In this document: in pieces, positions 8,985-16,691 of the stretch
Position numbering within the stretch: the first letter of the stretch is position 1
How the letters are laid out: every line of letters starts with the position of its first letter
DNA from: Leucobacter sp. UCMA 4100
GTDB taxonomy: Bacteria > Actinomycetota > Actinomycetes > Actinomycetales > Microbacteriaceae
NCBI RefSeq assembly: GCF_027853335.1
Contig: NZ_JAFEUS010000002.1
Coordinates: 1,534,514-1,598,513, forward strand
Reading direction: 5' to 3'
DNA length: 64,000 nucleotides
Translations under genes and position numbers: made by a program
The notes under the pieces: generated by a model
What the model was told of the DNA's origin: nothing
Database searches by the model: none
The model's input: the letters and a program-made list of their open reading frames with translations, nothing else

Positions 8985-9012
8985 CGCGAAAATCGACACT
9001 TTTTGACCACAC
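8985..9012 (+). repeat. Palindromic repeat family A, copy 1, right arm
   Basis: Right arm CGACACTTTTTGACCACAC at 8994-9012, preceded by loop remainder CGCGAAAAT. With the left arm at 7717-7735 it would restore a 19-bp-arm, 16-nt-loop hairpin if the IS and one CGCG were removed. Confidence 0.85.
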
Positions 9013-9235
9013 GGTGAGAGGCGAAATAAGACGGGTGATGATGGATTAATGTCAACACCACTCGACGGGGTCTGATCTGCAAAACATGATCAAGATCTCA
9101 GTAGCCCGTGAGAGCGATCGCATAACTGCAATAACGAATCTTTAACACTGTGCTCAACATTGCTCAACGTTATGTTGAACCCCAAGAACTGAAAGTAAGA
9201 CGCTCACCGCCGTATCCAGACCCGCTAAATGCACA

Positions 9236-9670
9236 GTGGCTTCTTATATTGCAGTTTCGTGTCGTTGCACGTGCGGTGCGTTGGAGTTCGAAAGATACTG
9301 CCGCTGTGAAGATCACTTCTTCTTTGTTCCAAGTACTTTTGTTCCATGCGGTCTGTGTTCCGCCATTCTTCTGTATGGCCTCGTTATGATGCTCCGCAAA
9401 GGCTTTGGGCTCCGTCGAGCGCTTGGCGCGTCACGCTCTTTCAGCGTCAGCCTAATCCTGCTCCAGACGGCTTTTGTCAGCTTCATCGGTATTGCAATGG
9501 GAATGGCGACTTCGGCCGTTGTTCTCATAATCTCGCATGACCCCCTGCCCGGCCTTACATTTTCTGGGGCTCTCGCTATGCTGACGCTCATTACCACGCT
9601 TATCGCGACACTCCTTTCGGCGTTCATCGTCACCAGTCGAGAGCCCATTCGTGAATTAAGAATTACCTAG
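9236..9670 (+). pseudogene. C-terminal remnant of an FtsX/MacB-type ABC permease
   Basis: From about 9387 to the stop at 9670 the frame encodes a typical FtsX-permease C-terminus (MMLRKGFGLRRALGASRSFS, then two membrane segments, ending in AFIVTSREPIRELRIT). Before that, the same frame gives a Cys-rich stretch unlike any permease, and no start or RBS is evident, so only the last ~95 residues survive. The upstream 9013-9235 contains no gene and, like 9236-9400, is visibly AT-richer than its surroundings. The intact permease gene at 9720-10904 is on the other strand; this is a separate, broken copy, stranded between an IS30 element and the efflux operon. Confidence 0.65.
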
Positions 9671-9719
9671 TCTCAGCGCGAGCCCTCCCCAAGACAACAG
9701 AACGCATTGTCACCGGCTA

Positions 9720-10904
9720 TCAAGCGCTCAGAGCCGCCGTCGGCGGGGTGTGCGAAGCCCGAATGGCGGGGAGTACCCCGGCGATGGCGCCGACCGCGAT
9801 CGTTGCCGCGAGCCCTCCAATGGGAATCATCGCCGGCACGGCGAGCGGCCAACCATTGAGCAGCGCAACGACAGCGGTGACCCCGATGCCTGCCAACACT
9901 CCGGCAAGGCCACCAAGAAATGCGAGCAGAACCGCTTCGGCCAGAAACTGTGCGCGAATGTGGGGTCTCGTGGCCCCTAAAGAGCGGCGCAGCCCAATTT
10001 CTTTGCGACGTTCGAGCACCGTGATCACCATGGTGTTCGCGACTCCGATACCGCCCACGAGCAAAGCGATTGAGCCGACGCCCACGAGCATCCCGGTGAA
10101 GACCTGGTCGACAGTGTTCTTTGCTGAGAGCGCGTCTGAGGGACGAGACACCTTGACGTCGCCGGGCGACGAAGGATCAACGGTTTGCGGCAGTCTTTCC
10201 CGCACACGCAAGACGTCAGCGCCGTCAGATCGCTCATAAATAGTGGTCGGTATCCCGTCAAAACCGAGCACCGCGGTGGCGCGTTCTGAAGACACGATCG
10301 CCGATGTGTTCAGCTCGGGAGCTAAGAGTACGGGGTCGAGTATGCCGATGACGGTGAAAAACCGATCACCCAGCCACACCTGCATGCCAACCCTCGTGAT
10401 GCCGAGCTTCTCGGCGGTTGTGCTGCCGAGCACGACCGTGTCTTGCTCTTGAGTTACCGACGTAAACCAGCTTCCCTGAGCCAGTGCCGCGCCAACCGTT
10501 TCGGGCAGTTTTTGCTCGGCAACCCGCACGACGAGTCCGTTCGTTGCTCCTTCCTGAATCGAGGGGTTTCGGTAGACGTGGCTCCTGAGGCCACTGGTCC
10601 ATGAGGCCGCTTCTACGCCGTCGAGGTGACGCACGCGGGGCACTGCGTCGGGGCTGAGCTTGGTCTCGTTGCCGAGGTAGTCTTTGCCTGCGGTAACCGT
10701 GAGCATATTGGTGCCGATCTCGGCGAGCTTCTGCTGCACCAGTGCCTGGCTCGAAGTAGAGATGCCGATGACGGCGATCATCGCGGCAATGCCGATCGCG
10801 ATGCCGAGCCCTGAGAGTATGGCGCGCATTGGGTGCGCACGAACGCCGTGTAGGGCGAGCCCGGCGAGATCGGCGGGCCGAAGGCGGGAACGCGGCACAC
10901 TCAT
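9720..10904 (-). CDS. ABC transporter permease, MacB/FtsX family
   Basis: 394 residues: an N-terminal membrane segment (about 25-50, MRAILSGLGIAIGIAAMIAV), a large extracytoplasmic MacB_PCD-like domain (about 55-255), then three C-terminal membrane segments of the FtsX domain with the conserved motif ERRKEIGLRRSLGATR near residue 300. It is the membrane subunit of a tripartite-like export system. The start overlaps the ATPase stop by 4 bp (ATGA), so the two are translationally coupled. Partners are the ATPase 10901-11617 and the adaptor 11614-12708. Likely substrates are antimicrobial peptides or antibiotics, judging from the family and the adjacent two-component system. Confidence 0.88.
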   Translation of the reverse strand: MSVPRSRLRPADLAGLALHGVRAHPMRAILSGLGIAIGIAAMIAVIGISTSSQALVQQKLAEIGTNMLTVTAGKDYLGNETKLSPDAVPRVRHLDGVEAASWTSGLRSHVYRNPSIQEGATNGLVVRVAEQKLPETVGAALAQGSWFTSVTQEQDTVVLGSTTAEKLGITRVGMQVWLGDRFFTVIGILDPVLLAPELNTSAIVSSERATAVLGFDGIPTTIYERSDGADVLRVRERLPQTVDPSSPGDVKVSRPSDALSAKNTVDQVFTGMLVGVGSIALLVGGIGVANTMVITVLERRKEIGLRRSLGATRPHIRAQFLAEAVLLAFLGGLAGVLAGIGVTAVVALLNGWPLAVPAMIPIGGLAATIAVGAIAGVLPAIRASHTPPTAALSA

Positions 10905-11617
10905 GACGCACCTCCCGCTTGTGCCTGCTTTGCGATACCTGGGTTCGCGGAGTCAGCCACGATAAGGCCGTCGCGGATCGAGACCCGTCGCGGCAATTGT
11001 TCGGCTAACTCACGATCATGCGTGATGAGTACGATGGTGGTCCCCTTACTGTTGAGCTCGCGAAGAAGCTGTACGACGGTTTCGCCGGAGGTGGAATCAA
11101 GGCTGCCGGTCGGTTCGTCGGCGAGGAGTAGCGCCGGGCGGCGCACGATTGCCCTGGCGATTGCGACCCGCTGGCGTTCTCCTCCTGAAAGTTGTTTTGG
11201 CTTGTGATCGAGTCGGTGCCCGAGCCCAACCGAGATGAGCGCCTCTCTGGCTTGTTCGCGGCGCAACGCGCGACTCATTCCGGTGTACAGCAGCCCTGAG
11301 CCAACATTGTCGACCGTTGTCTGCCCGTCGCTGAGGTGGAACTGCTGAAAGACGAACCCGATGGTGTGCGCCCTCAACGCGCTGAGCCTGGCGTCTGAGA
11401 GGTCGTCGACCCTGGCTCCGGTAATGAGCACCTCTCCGGTGCTGGCCCTGTCGAGGGTGCCAATGAGATTCAACAGGGTCGATTTGCCCGACCCCGAAGG
11501 GCCCACGACCGCCACGAATTCTCCCTCGTCGACGTGAAGATCGACACCACGCAGTGCCTCGGTCGGTGGTGACCCGTACGAGCGGGTGACCTTTCGGAGT
11601 TGCAGAACGGGGGTCAT
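10901..11617 (-). CDS. ABC transporter ATP-binding protein, MacB/LolD type
   Basis: 238 residues, normal for this family. Walker A is GPSGSGKST at 39-47, the signature is LSGGERQRVAIARA, Walker B LLLADEPTGSLDS and the switch His in LITHDREL. The pattern FVFQQFHLSDGQTTVDNV is typical of LolD/MacB ATPases. It powers the FtsX-type permease encoded next (4-bp overlaps on both sides). All catalytic residues are present. The operon order is lipoprotein, adaptor, ATPase, permease. Confidence 0.92.
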   Translation of the reverse strand: MTPVLQLRKVTRSYGSPPTEALRGVDLHVDEGEFVAVVGPSGSGKSTLLNLIGTLDRASTGEVLITGARVDDLSDARLSALRAHTIGFVFQQFHLSDGQTTVDNVGSGLLYTGMSRALRREQAREALISVGLGHRLDHKPKQLSGGERQRVAIARAIVRRPALLLADEPTGSLDSTSGETVVQLLRELNSKGTTIVLITHDRELAEQLPRRVSIRDGLIVADSANPGIAKQAQAGGAS

Positions 11618-12708
11618 TGCGCCACCACCACGGTGTCGCCCTCGGCAAGATCGCCGTCGGTAATTTCGACGAGGCCATCGCCGAAAGCTCCGGTTGTGAT
11701 CGTGACGAGCCGGCTCTGTTCACCGTCAATAACCTCGACCTGCGTGATACCGTCTGGGCCGGCCAGAAGCGCGAGCACCGGGACACGAATCACGTCACTC
11801 GCGAGTGTACGGGTGAATGTCGCCGTAACCGTGACATCGATAAGATCGCCGCCGATCGCTGGATCATCTGGTGTGAGTATCAGTGATACTTTCATGACCT
11901 TCTCGCCATTCTCTCCCTCTTTCTGCACGGGGGCTCCGACACTGGCGACCGTTGCCTCGACGGTCACGCCGTCGGGTAGCGAAACCGAGACCTTGCTACC
12001 CTTCTCAGCCACAGCGACAAGGTCGGCATCGATATCGATGGTGATGCGTTTATCGGTGTCGGTGACCGTGAGAATGGATTCGCTGCTTGCCGAACCTGGC
12101 GCAGCATCGACCGAGGCGATCCGCACTGCCTTCGGCTCGAACACGAAGCTTCCGAAGGGAAGCTCTCCCGTGCGCTCTAGACCGCGCGCCTGCTGCCAAC
12201 GGCGGATCGCCTCGGCTGTCCACCAGGTGAACTTCTCATCGGGCTCCTGTTCGAAGAAGCCAAGATCACGCAGATTCTCCTCGAGCTGGCGAACGTCTCG
12301 GCCAGGGGTCATTCCAGAGGTGAAGCCACGCCACGCAGGCAAGGAGCCGAAGAGCAAGACCACCGGCTGATCGTCAATGCGCAACAGTTCCTCGCCGCGC
12401 CCGACCTCGGTCCCGGCCGCTGCAACCGAGGTGACGGTACCGGGGAGTGATGACCCGAGCGGTCTGCCGGTTCCGTAACTCATTGTGCCACCGGCGCGCA
12501 CGCGCTCCGTGAGATCGCCTCGGCTTACGACGTCGGTTCCGACGTTCACACGGGAGTCTTTCTGCTCGGGAGAGGGCTGAGCCATGGCGGGAACAATGAG
12601 TGCCGCTCCACCCCCGAGTGTTCCGAGTATCGCCACTGTCACGATGGCCATCACGATGCGGCGTCGCCGAGGAGTGTTCTCAGGTGCAGACGTTGTGCGC
12701 TTAGCCAT
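11614..12708 (-). CDS. Membrane-anchored efflux adaptor with peptidoglycan-binding domain
   Basis: 364 residues from the ATG at 12708, which overlaps the end of the lipoprotein gene (ATGGCTAA); a longer in-frame ORF would lie inside that gene and is not used. Basic N-terminus, one membrane segment at about 18-41, then extracytoplasmic. Residues about 140-190 form a PG_binding_1-like fold (DVRQLEENLRDLGFF, WWTAEAIRRWQQARGL). The rest resembles MacA/HlyD adaptors (GSKVSVSLPDGVTVEATVASV; AEGDTVVVAQ at the end). It would link the FtsX-type ABC pump to the cell wall in a Gram-positive envelope. Function inferred from family and operon. Confidence 0.85.
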   Translation of the reverse strand: MAKRTTSAPENTPRRRRIVMAIVTVAILGTLGGGAALIVPAMAQPSPEQKDSRVNVGTDVVSRGDLTERVRAGGTMSYGTGRPLGSSLPGTVTSVAAAGTEVGRGEELLRIDDQPVVLLFGSLPAWRGFTSGMTPGRDVRQLEENLRDLGFFEQEPDEKFTWWTAEAIRRWQQARGLERTGELPFGSFVFEPKAVRIASVDAAPGSASSESILTVTDTDKRITIDIDADLVAVAEKGSKVSVSLPDGVTVEATVASVGAPVQKEGENGEKVMKVSLILTPDDPAIGGDLIDVTVTATFTRTLASDVIRVPVLALLAGPDGITQVEVIDGEQSRLVTITTGAFGDGLVEITDGDLAEGDTVVVAQ

Positions 12709-13261
12709 GTGACTGTCCCGTTTCGAAGCCTGCCTTGACGGCACAGGCATCCAGCACCTTTTCGTCGTACGCGCCTGGCTCAAGCGGTGCTACACCGGGG
12801 GCCATACCATCAGACGGCGGTGTCGGGTCGTCCCAGTCGTAGCCGCTGTCACGCATACACTTCGCAAACGAGAGCTGCTGCTGGTGGTACTCCTCTTCGG
12901 TTGGCAGGTTTGGATCGACGGGAGCCTGACCAACCTTTTTCACGCAGACGCTGTCTGCCTCCTTGAATGTTGTCTCATCGACCCCGAGCGTGCTGAGATC
13001 GAGCATTTCGTTCGGTGACCGCGTTGGTATGTCGATGCCCTCGTCGCGCAGGCATGCATCGAACTTTTCGGTCCAGGCGGTCATTTCTTGTTCGAAGGTG
13101 GAGTTGCTCACGCCCCCATCGCTACCGGTCGAACTTGATCCGCGATCCGCCTCGCTTGCTTCTTTGGCCGCACCGCAGGCGGTGAGCGCCGAAGCCAATA
13201 TGAGACTGATGCCCGCCGCCGCTGCAACGCGACGCCCTGCTCGTGCTCTTGTGAATGTCAT
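12701..13261 (-). CDS. Lipoprotein of the ABC efflux operon
   Basis: 186 residues with a lipoprotein signal: basic start, hydrophobic stretch, lipobox LTAC with the lipidated Cys at about 29. A Ser/Gly-rich linker follows, then a small domain with three further cysteines (FDACLRDEGIDIPT, DSVCVKKVGQ, FAKCMRDSGYDWDDP) in a repeated C-x-R-D-x-G pattern that occurs twice. First gene of the operon, good SD (GAAAGGAAT), overlapping the adaptor. Proteins with this duplicated motif are found with actinobacterial efflux/adaptor operons, but their role is not established; substrate sensing or capture is a guess. Confidence 0.75.
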   Translation of the reverse strand: MTFTRARAGRRVAAAAGISLILASALTACGAAKEASEADRGSSSTGSDGGVSNSTFEQEMTAWTEKFDACLRDEGIDIPTRSPNEMLDLSTLGVDETTFKEADSVCVKKVGQAPVDPNLPTEEEYHQQQLSFAKCMRDSGYDWDDPTPPSDGMAPGVAPLEPGAYDEKVLDACAVKAGFETGQSHG

Positions 13262-13416
13262 GGTATTCCTTTCGTTGAGGCGCCAGGAGGGCGCTCAGAA
13301 AAGTACAACTCACAGGCGGTCATACTGACGTAAGCCAAATGCTTTACGTTTCTTTTACCGGTTACCGGGTTGAATGAAGAGCGCGCGGTCGGCGTGAACC
13401 AGGAAGGGAGGGCCAC

Positions 13417-14082
13417 ATGCGAGTACTCATTGTTGAAGACGAACCGCTGCTTGCCGAAGCGCTCAGAGCGGGCCTCGAACTCGAATCTATCGCCGCAGAT
13501 ATCGCGAACGATGGTGAGGCGGCGCTCATGGCTGTTGACCTCGTTCCTTACGACGTCGTCGTGCTTGACCGCGATATTCCTGTGGTGCACGGAGACGAGG
13601 TGTGCCGAGTAATTGCCGAGCGCTCCGTTCGCCCAGCGGTGATCATGCTGACGGCTGCCCATTCGCTGCAGTCGCGTGTCGATGGGCTCGCGATCGGCGC
13701 CGATGATTACCTGACGAAGCCCTTCGAGTTTCCCGAACTCGTGGCCCGCCTGCACGCACTTGCGCGCCGCCCGTTCTCAGCACAACCGACCGTGCTTGAG
13801 GTCGGCGATATTCGACTCGACCCGACCCGCCACGAAGTCACCCGACGTGGCCACTTCGTGCACCTCACCCGCAAGGAGTTTGCGGTGCTTGAGGTGCTCA
13901 TGCGCGAACCCGAAGCCGTGGTGAGCGCCGAGCAGCTGCTCATCCGCGCCTGGGACGAGAATGCCAATCCCTTTACTAACACGGTAAAGGTCACCATCTC
14001 GGCGCTGCGCCGAAAGCTCGGCGAGCCCTGGCCGATTCGAACCCTGACGGGAACCGGATACACGATGCGGATCGAGCCGTGA
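13417..14082 (+). CDS. OmpR/PhoB-family response regulator
   Basis: 221 residues. The receiver domain (1-115) has the acidic pocket E7/D8, the phosphoacceptor D51, T79 and K101 (LTKPFEF). A winged-helix DNA-binding domain follows (about 124-220, VHLTRKEFAVLEVLMREPEAV, ending in RTLTGTGYTMRI). Start supported by GAAGGGAGG. It is followed by a histidine kinase with a 4-bp overlap, forming a two-component pair. It is divergent from the lipoprotein/ABC operon; the 155-bp spacer holds TTACG-type repeats that could be its binding sites. It most likely activates that efflux operon. Confidence 0.92.
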   Translation: MRVLIVEDEPLLAEALRAGLELESIAADIANDGEAALMAVDLVPYDVVVLDRDIPVVHGDEVCRVIAERSVRPAVIMLTAAHSLQSRVDGLAIGADDYLTKPFEFPELVARLHALARRPFSAQPTVLEVGDIRLDPTRHEVTRRGHFVHLTRKEFAVLEVLMREPEAVVSAEQLLIRAWDENANPFTNTVKVTISALRRKLGEPWPIRTLTGTGYTMRIEP

Positions 14083-15272
14083 GTCGCCCTACGTCTTCAT
14101 CTCAGGTTGGGACGCCCCGTCGGCACCGGCTGACGTTTCGCATGCGGTTGGCGCTCACCTATTCGGGGCTGCTCACGGCCTCTGGGGCGGTGCTGCTCAC
14201 GCTCACGGCAGTGATCATCATCTGGTTTCCGACCTACAGTTTTACCCCCAGCGAAGCGTTGTCGGTGTTACCCGACAACGCCGCAAGCCTGCCGGTTTCG
14301 CCGTTGAAGGGTGAGGCCAGTGATCTTTCGATACCCTCGGTCAAGGTGACGAGCACCGAAGACCTGATGCAACTGTTTCTGATCGTGAGCGCGGGTCTTA
14401 TGCTCGCCGTCGCAGTGCTTGGCGGCTTTATTGGGTGGAAGGTCGCCGGCAAAATGCTTGCGCCGTTACACGAGGTCAGCGCCGCTGCGAAGCAGGCTGC
14501 GAGCGGTCATCTCGACCATAGAATCGGGCTCGGTACTCCTCGTGATGAGATCACCGAGCTTGCCAACACCTTTGACGAGATGCTCAGCAGTTTGGAGACC
14601 GCGTTTCACGCGCACCAACGGTTTGCGGCAAACGCTTCGCACGAACTGCGAACCCCGCTTGCGACCACGCGCGCGATGCTTGATGTCGCACTTGCCACGG
14701 GAACTCCTGCAAGCCGAGACCTGCTCGTCGGGCTCCGTGAAATGAACGAGCGAAACGTTGAAACGGTAGATGCGCTGCTCGCACTGGCTGACATTGAAGC
14801 AGTTCCTGGGGCGACAGATGCGCTGTGCGATATGGCGTCGATCACGGCTTCGAGTGCGGCTGCACTCACCTCTCTCTTTGCCGAATGCGGGATCGATCCG
14901 TCCCTTGATCTCGCTGCAGCCACTACCAGCGGTGACGCCCGCTTGCTCCGGCTGCTCGTCGACAACCTGCTCAGCAACGCGGCACGACACAACGTCGAGG
15001 GTGGGTTCGTTGCGGTGCGCACAGGCGTTGAGCAGGGCGAGGGGTTCCTGCGTGTCGAGAACAGCGGGCCCACGATCACGGCCGAGCAGGCACTACAGCT
15101 CACCGAACCATTCGTGCGCCTCCAAGGACGTGGGGCCGGGGGCCAGGGCCATGGTCTGGGGCTCGCCATCGTGGCCGCTATCGTGCGATATCACCGAGCC
15201 GACCTCTCGCTCGAACCGCGAGGGCAGGGCGGGCTCGTGGTTACCGTGAGGTTCCCGCTCGCCCGTGACTAG
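14079..15272 (+). CDS. Sensor histidine kinase, HAMP-containing
   Basis: 397 residues starting at a GTG that overlaps the regulator stop (GTGA). Membrane segments at about 23-50 and 97-120 flank a short extracytoplasmic loop of about 45 residues, followed by HAMP (112-173). The HisKA H-box has H188 (FAANASHELRTPLA), and the ATPase domain has the N-box (DNLLSNAARHN) and G-boxes (GAGGQGHGLGLAIV). The small sensor loop suggests intramembrane or partner-assisted sensing, as in BceS/VanS-like kinases that detect envelope stress. Cognate regulator is the preceding gene. Confidence 0.92.
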   Translation: MSRPTSSSQVGTPRRHRLTFRMRLALTYSGLLTASGAVLLTLTAVIIIWFPTYSFTPSEALSVLPDNAASLPVSPLKGEASDLSIPSVKVTSTEDLMQLFLIVSAGLMLAVAVLGGFIGWKVAGKMLAPLHEVSAAAKQAASGHLDHRIGLGTPRDEITELANTFDEMLSSLETAFHAHQRFAANASHELRTPLATTRAMLDVALATGTPASRDLLVGLREMNERNVETVDALLALADIEAVPGATDALCDMASITASSAAALTSLFAECGIDPSLDLAAATTSGDARLLRLLVDNLLSNAARHNVEGGFVAVRTGVEQGEGFLRVENSGPTITAEQALQLTEPFVRLQGRGAGGQGHGLGLAIVAAIVRYHRADLSLEPRGQGGLVVTVRFPLARD

Positions 15273-15292
15273 TCGTTGGGTGCGGCGGTAAC

Positions 15293-15499
15293 GCGCGAGT
15301 TGTGCGAGCTCTGCCGGACTCGCTTGCGCGATCCGCTCGGTAATTTGGCGTGATCTGCACCGGGATATTGCGCGTTCTGCGAGGTTTCGCTGTCGCGCCC
15401 CGTTGGGCTTCGTTGCGCTTCGTCGTGTGGTCACTTTTCGGGCTCGTGTGGTCAAAAAGTGTCGAAAATCTCGCGAAAATCGACACTTTTTGACCACAC
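15293..15499 (+). repeat. Palindromic repeat family A, copy 2 (uninterrupted) with long leader
   Basis: Arms of 19 bp at 15446-15464 and 15481-15499 (GTGTGGTCAAAAAGTGTCG and its complement) with a 16-nt loop. An extra direct half-site lies at 15425-15440. The preceding ~150 bp match the DNA before copy 1. The repeat fills the 328-bp gap between the kinase gene and a convergent membrane-protein gene; no other feature was seen there. It gives the empty-site sequence for the IS30 insertion. Confidence 0.9.
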
Positions 15500-15600
15500 G
15501 GTGCACGGTGGGCGGCGGGCGGCGTGAGGTGCACGAGCGGAACGTGCCACCGGGGGCGCACCATGGCGCTGAGCGCTACGGTGACGCCGTCAACGATGCG

Positions 15601-16035
15601 TTAGTGCTCAACGACCCGCGCCCGCGAATGCGGATTTCGTGCGTTGACCGCTACGAGCACCGTTGAGACGCCGGTGATGAGCGGGACGGCAGTGAACAGG
15701 AGCACCATGAGTACATCAGGGTAAGGGTGCGGCTTGGGGAAGAGGAATACGGCGATGGCGGTCAGGAGTATGAACCAGACCACCCAGCTCCACACGATGG
15801 CGTATTTGCGCCGGGTGCTTCGTTGAGGGTCGCGCACGTACAGCACAGAACTGATCGCGGCGCAGAACGTGGCTGAGGTCAGCAGGGCTGGGCCGATCAG
15901 ATACCAGGTCACCACCAGGACGAAATATGCGAGCCATCCGGCTCCCTCGGAGTCGATGGTTACAGCGAACGGTGAGAGATAGGCCAGGACAGTGAGCGCG
16001 CCGAATGCCACGGCGATCCATCGTGTAGCTTTCAT
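15601..16035 (-). CDS. Small four-helix membrane protein, unknown
   Basis: 144 residues with hydrophobic segments at about 6-24, 33-62, 79-98 and 105-128 and a short basic tail. No motif is recognised. A weak SD (GAGGTG) precedes the ATG at 16035, which is only 12 nt beyond the end of the broken gene 16048-16418 on the same strand, so the two were probably co-transcribed. Function unknown. Confidence 0.6.
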   Translation of the reverse strand: MKATRWIAVAFGALTVLAYLSPFAVTIDSEGAGWLAYFVLVVTWYLIGPALLTSATFCAAISSVLYVRDPQRSTRRKYAIVWSWVVWFILLTAIAVFLFPKPHPYPDVLMVLLFTAVPLITGVSTVLVAVNARNPHSRARVVEH

Positions 16036-16047
16036 CGTGAGGTCACC

Positions 16048-16418
16048 TCATTGGCACGCGCGCTCGAGGGTCTCGCAGAGCTTCCCGAGGGGCTGTGCTG
16101 CCTCGTGTGGCGCGGCTGTGGTGGCCTGCCAGGCATCCGGCTCCTCGCCTGCGCCGATCTGCTGTTTCTTGAACCTGTCATCATGGATAAGAGTACTGCT
16201 CGCATTTCCAAGGGGCTACCGCTCAACGGTCGCGTTCTCGAAACTGACGCGTTCGGAGGCTGTTGCAGCGGCGAGTTCGTTCCATGACTCCATAACCTCT
16301 TCTGTGGGGAGGGCCTCGAGAATGTGTTGGACACGAGACCGAGTCTGCTTCTCCAGAAAGTGTGGTCTTGCTCCGGGTCTGTTTCGAGCCCGCTCCAAGC
16401 GGATATGTCCATGATCAT
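16048..16418 (-). pseudogene. Broken small gene: one frameshift and one internal TAG
   Basis: Protein-like sequence begins at the ATG at 16418 (MDISAWSGLETDPEQDHTF). It must change frame near 16355 to continue as FLEKQTRSRVQHILEALPTE and NELAAATASERVSF. It then meets TAG at 16218-16216 and continues in the same frame (STLIHDDRFKKQQIGAGE, KLCETLERACQ) to TGA at 16050-16048. Composition after each break remains protein-like, which is why decay is favoured over chance. The family is not recognised. It lies directly upstream of the small membrane protein. Confidence 0.5.
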
Positions 16419-16508
16419 GCTGGCTTTCGCCAGCGTTGCCGCTCAGGCTGCACTTTGTTTCGTATCTTGCCTGTTCTTTAACGCCCCCCCTCGCTGGAAC
16501 GTCCCTCC

Positions 16509-16583
16509 GTGTGGTCACTTTTCGCGCTCGTGTGGTCAAAAAGTGTCGAAAATCTCGCGCAAATCGACACTTTTTGACCACAC
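16509..16583 (+). repeat. Palindromic repeat family A, copy 3
   Basis: Direct half-site GTGTGGTCACTTTTCG at 16509-16524, then 19-bp arms at 16530-16548 and 16565-16583 with a 16-nt loop (AAAATCTCGCGCAAAT). It sits in the ~270-bp gap before the membrane protein at 16692. The rest of this gap shows nothing recognisable except GC-rich direct GGCA-type repeats. Confidence 0.9.
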
Positions 16584-16691
16584 GATGAGGGGCGAAGCGG
16601 GAAAAGGGGACGGGAAGACGGGGCAAGCCAGGCAGGCCCGGCAAGTGTGAAAAACCCGAAACCGAGCGGGCCCCTCCACTACAGTCAACAT

